From Rallus limicola (lineage: Eukaryota; Chordata; Aves; Gruiformes; Rallidae): a DNA stretch of 64,000 bases. This document shows, one piece after another, positions 14,629 through 27,832 of the stretch (positions within the stretch are counted from its first letter, which is position 1; every line of letters begins with the position of its first letter). Position numbers and translations under genes: made by a program. The DNA is taken from positions 20,579,583 to 20,643,582 of the forward strand of contig JAKCOZ010000008.1 in assembly GCA_022605955.1 (NCBI GenBank), in the 5' to 3' direction. The notes under the pieces were generated by a model. That model was not told the origin of the DNA. It saw only the letters and a list, made by a program, of their open reading frames with translations, and made no database searches.

Positions 14629-15830
14629 TCCATTCTCCCCTCCTCCCCCTGCTTTCTTCCTTTTTAAAAAATTGTTTAAAGTATCAGCTGACTTAATATC
14701 ATTCCTTTGCTATGCCTTCATGTGGTGACAACACAGACTCGTTACCCTGGGTAATTTGCAAAATGCAATTTATGCAAGAGATTAAAGTTTCTTTACAATA
14801 TCTGGCATCTTCTAGTTAGAACATGTTTATACATATTAAATTGGGAAATAAACCTCAGTAATATAAAAAAACCCACCCCAGTGATGAAATTCACTATAAA
14901 ATATTTTTTATAATTACAGTATTATTATTTTGACTCACCTCTAAAAATAGAGTCAAAAAACCCACATAGTGACCACTGAACGCATTAGTAAGTGTTACAG
15001 ACACACCAAATTCAGCATTAAGTGATCTTGCTTAACCTGTCTAGCTCTTGGTAAGGGTGTGCTTGACCCCAAGCCGGTCTCAGAAAGAGCATATTCCTTA
15101 CGTTGCTTTTAGATATCCCAAAGGCTCATCTACTCCACCAGATAGACCTGTTGTTAACAAAAAGAGTCAGCCACAAGCATAGCTGAATATGGACAAAGAC
15201 TTGCTCATGGCATGTAATTAGAGACTGTAGTTTACAGCCAAGTACACAGAGATAAATAGATTTTTTTTGTGCTTGTTTTGGAAAATTTATATGGAGCTTT
15301 TGGAAACATTTGTGTCTACTTTGAGTCTCATTCTACATAATTCCACAGTTGTGACAGAGGTGAACCTCATTACCTCCTCTGCAAGTCATACTGCTCAAAA
15401 AAGGTTTCTGATCAGTATTTGGAGCAAGTTGGCTGGAAGTTTAATAAATACTAGCAATCCTCTGATAGCACATTCATAAATAAGGACACATTGAAGTTTC
15501 TTTCTATAAACTGTACCTTAAAAAAGGATATTTCCATGGTAAACTTTATTTTTCAGCTGCATTAACAAGCATAAAATTATTTTGAAAGACCCCATTTTCA
15601 TACATGGTGTAAGCCTTTACCTTTCCTGCAGGTCATGCTAGGATAAAAAATAACTTCAGAAACACTTTCAGTCATTTGGAAAAAATCAAGTTGAAAGCAA
15701 AGCTCTGATTCATAAAGAACTGGTGTTTTACATACTAAAACAGTCAAGTATTATAATGGTGCTATTTTTACTGCTTCAACTTTTGGTCTGTCAACAGTCC
15801 CCTAATTAAAGTTGTATTAAACAGCACAGC

Positions 15831-16420
15831 TTAAATTTGCAAGATTATCTTTAATTTGCATGCACCATCTGAGACCATTTCTGCACCTTTGTGCACTAAT
15901 AGGCACATACTCACCAAGTAGGACCAAGGGCTAGCTGCTTCCCACGGGAAATGAGCCAGGATCAGAAGGTCACCCCAGCACAGACAGTGCCTCCACCAGC
16001 CAAGGGCACGGTCCCACAGGCCCTTAAGCACGCAGTAGAGCACAGTGCTTTAACTAGGTGCATCAGCAGCCCAAATACACCCAGCCACGAACCAGGTCCC
16101 ATCAGGAGGGACAAGCTGCAGCATACAGCCACAGAGATCTGTCCAGAAGAACATACCTACCCAGAAGGCCATGCCAGATGCAAGCTGGAAGACAGGCACA
16201 CCTACCACCTAACTTAGAGAGACACAATGCCCAGGGCTGAGTTAAGTGAAGTCCCCTGGGTGTGAGGTGGAGCCCTCAGGTGAGGTTGGGCAAAACCATT
16301 AAAAACTTATTAGTGCACTCAAGACCCTGACTGTTTGCACACAGGCAAAGTAATTAAGCTGCTAATTACCTGACCCACCTGCACAAACAGGATTGCCCCA
16401 TCCAGCAAGATTAAGACTAC
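15831..16420. other. GC-elevated block ending in an inverted pair of TAATTA sites
   Basis: About 15900-16270 is clearly less AT-rich than its surroundings but poor in CpG, so it is not a CpG island. No transposon or coding similarity was recognised. At its right end GTAATTA (16350-16356) and TAATTAC (16363-16369) form a perfect 7-bp inverted repeat, followed by a CACCTG E-box. Confidence 0.5.
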
Positions 16421-19400
16421 TAAATAGATTTTTACAGGATCAGGATTGAACCTGCTTCAGGTTATGCACAGAAAAAAAAAAAATGTAATGTTTTAAAAAG
16501 CATTTAAAAGGACAGAGGGAGAACTGAGACATTCTCAGTAACCGTTTCCCAGGTCTTTATTTAAAATAAAATCAAATTTCTTAGCCACAAACAGTTGGAA
16601 AATACATTTTCATTTATCCAGAAACATTCACCTTTCAAAAATTAATTTTGCCTCAGTGGAGGAGTAGACAAGATCAATCTTTCAGCAGTTTTTATTTGAA
16701 AATATGTACATATCAAAATGCAGCAGTGGATTACCCCATTTCATGCATTCATTTGGAATGTGAGAGAGCAAGGTTCTGCTGTAAATCAGACACTGGATTA
16801 AGTCCACCATATCTCACATCCCACTCAACCCCCAACCAAGAACTATGGCTATTTGAACCACAACCACGTGGTCTCTCTGTATCATTCAAACCTGCTTTTA
16901 GCCCAAAGCATTGGAGGAGTGTGTGCATAACATATGTGCCTCTCCATTTCAGATTTCACTGAAATGCAAGCACAAATATAAAAGTAAAAAATTGCCTTGT
17001 AGGACACATTTTTGTAACCAGGGAATCCTGTTTTGTGGAAAACAGAACTTGTGAACTAATGATCAGGTCTGGCCTTAAAATCTATGTTTTGTTAATAAAG
17101 AGACACATAGTTAATAACTACCTTTAGGTTATGACTACTTGGGTGAAAATACTACCTTGCACTGAACAAGAAAGCTTTTCTCCTAAGAAGTTCAACTGAT
17201 TCCTAGGAGGACAATGCTAGTACAGCATTGATAAATACTTCTCACTAGGTGTCTTGAATGAGGAGGCAAACTTAAGACAAACCATACAAGCGTGCAATCA
17301 AATCAAACCTAGAAACATTGTGTGAAGGTTTGGTTGGTGGGCTTTTTTTTTCCTCTTTCTAAACTTGAGAGAAATGCATTGCACATGTATGACAAGATAT
17401 TCCTGAGAAATATCATGGCCTCGCTTCCACTTGGCCATCTCTTCTGCATCTGCTGCATGTGGTTCAAGTAATAACTCTATTCTCAGTGCTGTGGAATGAG
17501 ACCCTTCAATCCATCTTTAGGAATTTAAATAGAAATATATATACACAGAGGAGGATTACATACATCTATATATATATTGGTGTTAGTTTGTATGTATACA
17601 TGGAACAGAAACCAGAGGCACTTTTCCTTCAAAATTCAGGTCCATTTTAAAATTCAATTCACCAATTACATTTAAAGGCTTATAGTCAACTTGATTTGAA
17701 ACAACTATTTTTAAAAATCTTTTGATTTTAAGATTCACTAACTTCTTTAGAATATCAGCCCTAAAGAAAAAGAACATGATGAACACTAGATTTTAAACAA
17801 ATCAACAAAATAATGTAAATATCTATATTTCCTATGGTGTTAATAGGTACAAGGAAAGAAACCTCTGCAAAAAAGGAAATGCTCTTTCAAATGCACTGTC
17901 TCATGAACATTTTGAAGTTCATATTTTTTGTAGTATTCCAGCTCCCTTTTACTTAGAAATTGTTCAGAGAGCAAAAACTGCTTCACACATCCAATTTTAC
18001 CATCCATCCATTAAGTACTATTATTTGTTAAAGTGTTGCTCCAGAACAAAACAGTGACCAAGCTGCCTTTCTTCATGGTTACTTGACTTATTTCCTCCAG
18101 GGTCCATCTGATCTACATCATGCTAAATGTACAACCAACAGTGAAAAAGAAGTGGAGAAAAGTATTAAATTGAAGAACGAAAGATGTCCTTAAAGCCAAG
18201 TCACATGCACAGATCCAAGATATTGTACTGATGGCACAGTTAGCAGCAAGTTTCCTCTGTGCTCCTAGAAACAAATTAATAGGAAATGGCTGCTTGGATA
18301 CATAATTTTTGAGTATTATAATATAAAACACAATTTCCATTTCCATAGACTGCATCACCTGGTGGAGAAAGAAGAAAGAGAAAATTCAACATCCATAAAG
18401 TACAGATTAGGTGAACATGGCTCTGTGTGTCTGAGAACACAGTTTAGGATCTTTATTTCCACTGTTTCCTCTTTGGTGGTAGCTTAAAAAGAGCCAGCCC
18501 AGGAGTGACAACAAACTCATAAGAAACAGGTTAGTCCTCCTGTCCTCTCAACGGGCAGTGCAGGTAAACATCCACATCCTTGCTGCTGAGTACTGTGGAA
18601 CCAGTAGCCATAAAGGTCAGAGCAAAGTCAGGCTGGCAGAAGCCAAAAGAGCTTCAGGAACAGAGTTTGCAGGTCCCTTCTTTACTTGACTGTCGTTTTA
18701 TCCTTCCTTTGAGTACTTTTCAGTATTATGCATTGTAAACAATTCAGTTAGTCTGGTTTTTCCTAGATAAACTGCTATAATTTATTTATTTATATTTGCT
18801 TTCATCTCATGTAAAAAATGAAAAAGAAAGAAATTGCAGAAAGATTTTTGCATGTCCTGGTAGTCTGGCAAAAACAGTCTTGCAAAAAAAGCTTTCATTA
18901 TTGTTAATTCTCTGGTGTTTCACTGTAATTCACAAACCACTTTTGTCTGCTGTCTGTGGACACAACCTCATAGCTTCTAGAGGAAGACTGTGCTGTGGAT
19001 ATATAAGCTCAGTGCTACTAGCAAATATGGGAGCAGAAATGGTACCACGTGTTCTGATCAGAAATCAGGCACCAAGAGAGCAAACGTTCAATCGATAATC
19101 ATAAAGAACAAACAGTCCATGCGAAATACACAGCCTGGAATGTAACTATCGAAGTCATTTGATACCACGTGCTCAGTAATACATGCACTGTAAAGCAAAA
19201 AACTGCCTATATGCAATGTAAACTCATGAACAAGTTTTGCAGACAATTCATCCAGCTGCAGACTTCAGCGTGTCTTAGAAAGGCACTCACAATTGGGCAA
19301 GTAAAGCAGAAGTTAAGAAAAAAAAGTGGCCAATATTATTCAAAGAATGTGGTCTGGTGGCTGCTGGAAATGACTGTATGGATTCGTGAAGAAAGAGGTG

Positions 19401-19607
19401 CAGAGGTGAAGGAGAGCAGAATATGACAGCTCACAATGAACAGATGGGAAAAAGCTTCACAGCCTCTCTTGAGATATTAGCCTTCTTGGCATAAACCACT
19501 GGATGGGGTGACTCAGCTGGGAAAACAACTACATTCAAATGCCTGGAGGAAAGGTCAATTGTGACACTTCTTTAAAAAGAAAGGAAAAATAACAAAAGTG
19601 ACAATAC
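16421..19607. other. Gene-free AT-rich sequence downstream of the dynein-like exon
   Basis: Searched on the minus strand for further dynein exons; none recognised. Frames at 16648-16962 (+) and 18113-18358 (-) have no recognised similarity. Confidence 0.6.
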
Positions 19608-19933
19608 CTTAAAAGGGGTTTTCCCAAGGTGTTGGACAAATCTGTCTCCAGCTGATGTAGTGTTATAGGTGTTTTTGATTAGTCCATCCATAACATCACA
19701 GAAATTGCCATTAAGTCCAAAGAAGGTTTTAAAGTCTTTTCATTGCTATTAAGAACTAGCTGCACTTCAAATAAAGGAGTGGATTTAAATGTTGTCTCAG
19801 TGTTTTCAGTCAGATACTGAAGAGAACACTTGATAGCTTTGAACAGCCCATCTACAATCATGCGGTCTATGTATTCAGTGTAGTGTTTCCATTCATCAGA
19901 AAGAGGATCTGCCTGGAGCAAATACTGATTGTC
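19608..19933 (-). pseudogene. Axonemal dynein heavy-chain tail exon, frameshifted (isolated relic)
   Basis: Seen: the minus strand has AG at 19935-19934 after CTCTTTCC, then an open frame beginning DNQYLLQADP with DEWKHYTEYIDRMIVDGLF and PLFEVQLVL, ending near KPSL. At 19718-19724 the frame shifts by one base (net loss of 1, or gain of 2). The next frame continues GLNGNFCDVMDGLIKNTY to GKTPFK and stops exactly at a GT at 19607-19606. With one base restored the segment would be 327 nt, phase 0 at both ends. Unshifted, it meets TAA at 19681-19679. Known: an EW..Y...ID..V..G tract followed by PLFE.QL.L and PSL is typical of the tail region of axonemal dynein heavy chains, which power ciliary beating. 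I recalled this pattern and did not align it. Inferred: an exon relic. No second dynein exon was recognised nearby, so it may be a lone captured exon or the best-preserved piece of a lost gene. A sequencing error is possible. Confidence 0.6.
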
Positions 19934-22900
19934 CTGGAAAGAGTAATTTAGAGAATCAGTAACGGGTTTAGAATTGCTCTTCCCGGTGTGGATTTCTTAT
20001 CCCAGCTAACTGATCAGTCCATGAATAAAGGAACTCTCACTTTGATGCAGAAAAGCATTCCCACTATTTACAACGTAATTACCTTTTCATTGTAACTTTT
20101 ACAAGTACATCTGGAACTAATTACTGAAAGCTATTTCCCGTTGGATTTAGATTTGCATCAGCAAGTGCAAATATTTGAAAACAGTTTTTGCTTTTACTTA
20201 ATCCTGGTTTTCCTAAGTATTTATACCTATTTGGCAACAATAGCTACTCCCAGGACAAAATATTTATTGGGCCTCCTATAATGCTGTCTATCTGGTGGAT
20301 CTTTTCTACTCCTTGAATCATACTGCATAATCTGAACATTTCTCTCTTTTTATTGGTCATCAAAGATGGAAGAAAGGATTTCTGCCAATTTTTTCTTAAC
20401 AAAAAAATGGGTTTACTCTATCTATACAACATCCAATTTCACATTATGCTTGAATATTTAGATTCTCATATCCATTTTTTAAACAAGGTGGCCTTGTCAG
20501 CTCATTACAGTCCCAGAGATCTGTACTCTGGCAAGTCAGAAGCAGGCATGAGTTTGACAAAACTCTCCAATTCACGTGCTCTACTTCTTTTTGCAGCATG
20601 ATCTTCTGCAGCCTCTGGCACAGCTTTACATTTACGGTTAAATTTACAGTATAAGAGTGTAAGAAAAACTCTTCTTTCCAAGGTCATCAGAAATATTTTT
20701 GGCCAGATTCCTTCCTTCATTTTGCAGTCTATATAGTCAAGGAACCCAGATAAATCAATTGCACCAAGACTTATGCTGCAATAAACCATTGATCCTTTCC
20801 CTTAGGAAGTAAGAAAAAGATGAAAATCAAATGTACTCAAACTTCTAGTTTTAAAACTAGTAGTGTCTGGCTTTCAGTGAAAACAAAATGTGCCAGGATA
20901 TCCTGTAAGACAACATTTCTGGCTCTCCATAAGACAACTGGGCAAAAGCAGGAAAAGTTTGTCTATACTGCAGCTTATCCTTTGTCTTTCTGCCATAACT
21001 TCTATGTGAAATACCCAGAATTTAGTTCACAGGCAATGCAGCCACACTGATACAATTCTGAATGGGGACTTTACCCTGTCTGGGGTTAAAGCTGGATGAT
21101 ATCTGTTTGTTCTGTAACATAACAATCTGGTTGTACCCTGGGAAAGTCTACTGACTGACTATATGCAAACTCAAACAGTTTTAACTAAAATCAACCCAAC
21201 ATCACAAATTTGATTTTAAAAAGTCCATATTAATTTGCACACAAAAAGCCAGTCTTCATCTGCACAGTTCCTGAGCTACCATTTCCATCAGCAGGAAGAA
21301 ATCCCATTATGTAATTTTTGTCTTTGTTGCTACAGGGGAGGCTGCAACGCTTCCAGTGAGTACTCACTACAGTAATGACAGCAGTTTTGTCAGTATACAA
21401 CTCTGGAAACTGGACTAAAATCACCAATAGATTTTATTCCAGTCCCTGAAAAGCATTCCATACAGCCTACTAAGAGAAGTTTTATCATCTGTTACTAGTT
21501 TCATAAACCACTTATGCTTGATTTCATACAGGGAATTAGTTCTGTCCATGCATTTACAAATTAACGCATTAGGAGTCACCCTTTTGTATTCCAAGATAAA
21601 CATATATACACTCAATACGACTACAAGGTACAATTAAGTACAAACTACAGAGTAACAACCATCCTGCAGACAAGATAATTGGGAAAAATAGTTGAACACA
21701 GTTTGGTTTTGGTTTAGTGTAGTTGAAGATTTGAAGAGATTATTATGGTTATGTCAGTTTTCTAGTATGTATTTATATTCACACACATCTGTCAAAAGGA
21801 AGCTTCTTTATTTACCTTATAAAGCTTGTCTCTCACAATATGAGAGCACTGCAGCTGCCTGGTGTTAGAAGGATGTTGTAAAATCCCAAGATATGACACC
21901 CCCTCGAGAAACAGCAGAAAGCTATGGAATCACAGAAGATTGTGATTCAGAAAAAGGTAATAAGACACTAACTAAAAAGCTTTCTCAAATTTCTGCATCA
22001 TGACTACAGAATTTACTGAAGCAGAACTTACATCAGCTTTCTGAAAATAAAAGTTAGAAGTCTTTACCCTCTGTATCCTGCAGTTCAAGTCACTTCATTT
22101 AGATCTCATGTGCATTATCCTTTTTCAATAACAAAATCTAAATAGCTTTTCTCTTATTTTAAAAGACTCGCAGTTCTCAGGGGACAAGTATTGTAGCACA
22201 AATACAACAATCCTATTACACTTTTTTCTACCCTAAAGTACAAACTTACAAAATCTGATACATAATTTTTGCTTATCTTTAGAGTGAAAGAGAATTTTTT
22301 ACCATAAAACAAGGTAATTGCTAAAAAATGTAAAAGAAATTCTTAATGTCACGCAGTGAAATGTACTGTGTTACTTTCTCATTAAAATTGCTTCTTACCA
22401 TTCAAACCCCAGCAAAAGATTACATTGAGGTCCGAGGTACAGAGAAGGTGTAGATGCTGTGTCTAACAGAGGTACACTTCTTCATTATATCAATCTATCC
22501 ATTCCAATACTCTCACATTTTTGCAAAATAGAATGTTTCCTCTATTCAAAGAATTCTAGAGAAACAAAAGAGATTTCACCTCAATGTCATTTCGAAGCAC
22601 ACACTGCGGCTATAACTTCAGAAAGTGCCTGAAGTGTTTTAAGCCCCATTGTACAATGTTTTACAGCAATACTTAGAGATGATTGATGCGCTTAAAATGT
22701 GTTCTGTGCCTGAGAAGCCTCTCGTAACTCCTGAGACCATTTTAAACTGCCTGCAGTCACTGCATGATTTTATAAAGTGCATCACATCCATTCCTTAACT
22801 TAAGCAAACAAACATTTATGGTGATAGACTGCCAGTTTTACTGTGGTATAAGCTGCACATAAAACAACAAACCTGGTCTCAGTGATTAAAGAGATAGCAG

Positions 22901-25900
22901 CTTTGGATCCAAAATACTCTGTCTGGGCAAAATACCCAAAGGCTCCCCAGGACAAGTTACATTGAGTGACAGAGCTTTGGGTGCTCCACAGAGGTGCTTT
23001 CAGTCTTCCCCTCAGTGAAGCATCCATCAATCTAGAAGGAATGAGGCCTTCTGCTGGCTGCAGGAAAGTCCAGTTATTGTTCAGTGGCTTTTATGACAGG
23101 CCACAGAAAGGAAAATACATTTCCAAAGCTTGGAGAACTGCAGGGTGGTTCTTTGGCAAAACTTTAGCAGTAAGTGTATGGATGACACTAAAACAGTGGG
23201 CTGCAGACACAAATGAGGATGCTGTTGTACAGTCACAAGACTCGTGAAGAGATCTGTCAGACTCCCCGAAGGATGTCACCATGCAGATCTTGACCCTTAT
23301 TTTAAGAGCATTCTCAAATCTGATTCCTGCTGTAACTGTTAAGATAGCCAATTGGTCTTTCTTTAGATTTTTCTTACAGAGAACAAGTTTCTTCACATTT
23401 TGTGAAGAATTTCCACTCTCTTCATCACAATCCCTGCAAAAAGCAGAGAAATCAGGAAAAAAAATTCAAAAAGGAGGATACTTACAAGTGTGAGCCAATA
23501 CTCATGGAACAGTTTACATGAAATAAAAAAAGCATCATATGAGAACTTTATGAGCACTTGTTTCATATTTGACACTGATGTCAAAGTATACCTGTAATTG
23601 CTTATTGCAGATGAGCAGATCTGAGTTTTAAGAGACAGGAAATAGAACCAAAATGTCACTGGCTACCTCAGCTTTCTTATACATCTATGCAACCTCTGCT
23701 GTAACTATTTTCCATTGAGAATTTAAAGAAGTGGATATGGCCTGTGAATTTTTGTCTAATTCCATTTTATTCTTTAAGCGTTTTTTCTTTTAATGAATTT
23801 CATCAGAAGGTAATTTGGTTGTGGAGGAAAAAAAAAAAGAATTCTGAGCATCTGCATGTTCATTTTAAAGTAGGAGTTTAACATAATTTGAATTTCAATG
23901 AAATAAAATGAGAAAGTGTTCAGTTTTCAAGGATTTTTAAATTTCTCATGAACATTTCATCAGCCTCCAGAACTTGTGTTTTGGTTCACAAGAGCATCTG
24001 TATTTTAAAACCTCCATTTCCTGCTACTATTGCTACTCTGTCAAATTCCTTTTTATAGTTCCTCCTTTTTCAGTCCTAATGCAGGGAGAAGTGATCTGCC
24101 ATACTCTTGGAGTGTCTCATTTCCACAAAGGCAAACTTGATCAGTAAAGAGAGAATTTTAAAATATTTAACTTTTGCCAAAATATCACAAATCCTCCCAA
24201 TGCTATAGTAAATATCCTCAGGATGAGCTAAATTATGAAGTTACATGGAATCTACTTGTAATAGAGCTAGAAATACCATGAAAAACTGCCTGTCTCATGA
24301 CATTTCAAGAGTTCTGATTTTGGTTTCGTTTAGAAGCCAGAAGTGCCAAACCTGGCAACACACGAAAATGAGCAACGTTCCAGAAGCCATGGTAGCATTT
24401 GGAGGAGATCAGCAAGAATCCACTGCAGGTTTATTTTGAATTCTGTTCAGCTTTCTTCTAAGTAATTTAGCTAATTTCAGTATGTGTAGAAATAACTTTC
24501 CTTACTTTTCAGTTGCTTTAGAAACAGTTATTAGCCATACAAACTTTCAGCTCTTATAATTTAGCAATTGCTGCCTTGAAAATGAAGACAGCATTCTAAG
24601 CATGTTTATGTTTCTTTCAAGGAGAAAAAGAGTTAATTTTCTATCACCAAGGTGTAATAATGAACAGAAAAAATATTGGTCCTCTTGTTAGCATATAATA
24701 GATACACAAGTCAATGTTTGCAGAACAGTAATACTACTGAAAACACCGCAGAGCAGGAAACAAAAGTCCTTGGAACTAAACTCCTATGAAAATATAGAAT
24801 GTGACTAGTGGTAAGAGAGAAAATCAGTAGCTGTAATCCAGAAAACAGGCAGAGAAAGTTACTGTTTCTGAGCCTGGAAATTATAAAAAATAGAATTTGA
24901 AATATCTAGGTAATTGCTTAAAACTTATGTCAAACACAAATCCAAATAAAACGTATCGCTCTGTGGAAAAAATTATAAATTGATAATGACAATGAAAAAT
25001 AATTAAAATAAAATTAATAAATTAGATTTGCTGTCTTTGATTCTCAAATATCTTTTTGTAGCAGGTAATTTCCTCATCAAAAATGGACAGAGCAACAGCA
25101 AAATTGGAATAAAAGCTGGAACTGGTGGCAAGGCTTTCCAGAAGTTTACTAAGTATCTGCAGATTTTCAGAAAATTTGTTGAACAATAAATAAAGAACTG
25201 CAATTTTATTCTAAAACACCTTATGATACAACCTGCATTTTTCCTTGAAGTTATTTTGCTAAACAACTTCTAACTATTTTACTAATTTTTTTTTTATTTT
25301 GGGCTTGAGAAGTAAACTATGAATTGTCTTTGGAGCTGTATCACGGAATCCTACTTTGCAGTTAGGTTTATTGCCTCTTCATGTGCAAGATTAACATTTT
25401 GCATGAAATGTAATGACACTGAGGAAGGGACTATTAAGAAGTGAATGATGGGAACAAATTTATTAAAGCTATTAAAAAGAAAATACAGGAAAACAAAAAT
25501 AGTTGAAAATTCTAGGTACCTTTAGTATGAATGGAAGAAAAATCAACACAGAAGAAAATATAACTGCAGATATAAATAAATACATATGACAATTGATATA
25601 TTAATTATTTCTACAACTAGTTAGTAGAATAAACTTTATCTTTCCTCAATTTGTAGGAGTAGTTCTAAGAAGCAGTTAGAAATGGTGGCTGGAACATTAC
25701 CATGAAAGACTCTTATCTTGTACCACTGGAAATCAGAGTAGGTCCAAAAGATACCTTTTAAGAAGGTACAAAGTATTTGGAGAGGATGAAGAAACTCTCT
25801 AACTCATATTAACCATTGTAGATCCATTCCAAAGCACAAGAGGACACTGGAATAGTGACCTATAAAAGCAAAGAAACACTTTGAAGTAGTATTGTGAGAC

Positions 25901-27814
25901 AGTGCTGTAGCCTCGTAAGCAGCATTGACCAGGAATTAAAGCTTTTTTAGACATTATTCCCAGTAGCTGCTAAACTACAACAATAGGTCAAAAAGATAGT
26001 GACACAAAGTGCCAAGGAAACCATTCTGGCAGAAAACCATGTCCTAAAGCACTGGACAACCATTGGTCATAATTTCTCCATGTACTAAAATAATTTCATA
26101 GATCTTGATGGACTGAGATGACAAAAATTCTTAAGAACCTTTCAGTTTATATCACTTGGAAAAAATGCTATAGGAGGTAATCCTAGAAATTCTTAACTGT
26201 TGTGCAAATGCCTGTTGAGCCTGTGACAAGCCAGTCTGTTCATGGGAATACTCACAGTCCAAAATAAATCTTCTTACTATGTAAATATAGTTATAATTAC
26301 TCCCATGATACTGCAGGAAATAGCACTGAATCTACCACTTCTTCAGACGTCAAGTCTGCAAAAGACAAATTGCAGATGCCTTGTGGACAAATTCAAGAAA
26401 TACAACAAAAAGTTTATAGTGTGATTTTATATCATTTTCCCCGATAACATGTTTGCTGTATTTGAATATGTATTACCAGCAGCCTCCTCAGTTTCTGGCA
26501 GTTTGTAGTTAAATATCCCATAAAAGCTAACTCACTTGTTCTATTCTGAACCCACTACATTCATGCTGACAGCCCAAATTACAGTATTTTATTATATTGC
26601 ATCTTCACTGTGTATTTTATTTATCTCTGTTGTGCCTTCTAGTTTTTGGCATCTATTCAAAACTGTTACCTGTGTTCTCCTGCTGTTTGTCCTTCTGGCA
26701 CACTGTTCTGGGTTTTTTGTAGCTTCTTTTGCTTTGTACTCAGAGCAGTATCTTTTACTTTCATATTCTACAAAGTTCATCAGTTAAGAGAGCGTATACA
26801 GTCTCTCAGTGACACCAAACTGTTGTTCTGAATTGCTACACAGCTGCAATTGGTAATCTGTGTATTAGATCACCAATTCTGCCAACCTGTGAAACACTGC
26901 TTGTAAATATTGTCTTTATGGCATAAATCCAGCTTAATTTAGCAGTTAATTTTTTTTTAAGGGAAATGTCAAAGCAAATAGGTTTGTTACCTATAAGCAA
27001 TTCACAGTTCAACTGGTTTGCACATTGTCCATTTACTGTTTGTAAGAACTTCATATCTTGGTTCTCTATGTCTCTTCACAGGTTCCAATAATATAGCATC
27101 CATAAAAATTGAAATTTTTCATGGGATACCTAAATTTGCTCCCTGCTGTAACAGCTACATTGACTTCATAGCTTCTGAATTTCCTTGAAAGAATTTTTTC
27201 CTACATCTGAAAAGCTTTAACAATTAATGACTTCATTTGGCAATACATTCCATTGTGTAGCTCTGAAGAATATGTACTTTGTCTTAAATTAACTTCCATG
27301 TTCCTCTAGAGTGTGAGATTACAGCCCAGTGTCAGTATAGGCATAAAATAACTTGCTTCTATTCACTTCAACAGTTGCACAGATAGGAAGTGAGCGAGCT
27401 TTATTTGGTGGTGACATTTAACTTTATCGTTCTCCATATGCAATGTGAAACCTTGGACTTTCTTGTAATGTTTGCAAAGATATATTTATCAACAACACTT
27501 CCTATTTATTTGCTTGCCTCTCTGGAAGACCACCTCTAAACAGTGGCTTTTGAGGAGATAGACCTTATACATTGCTGTTTGGGTGAGATTTTATAGGAGT
27601 TATAAGCACCTGTGTGTAAAACTAAAAGGAATGTAGGTGGTAATGGCCTCCTCTTTCTTCTGAAACTTCCTACCACAGGTTTGAAATCTTAGACATCAGT
27701 ATTGAACTAGACAGAACTTGAACCTACAACATTTATATTGGAGAAAGTCCTATGTTTTACCATAATACTTTTTATGGGATTAGAGAGCTATTTTGCTGAA
27801 TGTATCTGCTGGAT

Positions 27815-27832
27815 AAAAAAAAAAAAAAAAAA
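27815..27832. repeat. A18 homopolymer
   Basis: An uninterrupted A run. No retroposed gene body was recognised next to it. Confidence 0.85.

Larger units (their letters stand above)
5786..15830. other. Gene-free AT-rich sequence with overlapping short ORFs
   Basis: The longest frame is 10969-11397 (+, 142 codons), overlapped by antisense frames. It has no recognised domain. Stretches at 13930-14290 and 14745-14815 are free of simple repeats and rich in homeodomain-like and AATTTGCA-like words, so they are candidates for conserved non-coding DNA, which is unproven. Confidence 0.6.

Noticed and set aside
18101..18195. Exon-like plus-strand segment after a TTTCCTCCAG acceptor-like site
   Set aside because: About 30 codons then a stop, with no homology and no partner exons.
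20505..20789. 94-codon minus ORF just upstream of the dynein-like exon, tested as a second dynein exon
   Set aside because: A short stretch (LSGFLDYIDCKM) looks plausible but no dynein family motif follows and the borders are not convincing splice sites.
22800..23396. Two neighbouring minus-strand ORFs (76 and 101 codons) in a less AT-rich patch
   Set aside because: Considered as decayed coding sequence linked to the dynein relic; no similarity recognised.
25110..25140. AGTGGKA on the plus strand resembling a P-loop
   Set aside because: No spacing or flanking residues of an ATPase; the frame ends soon after.
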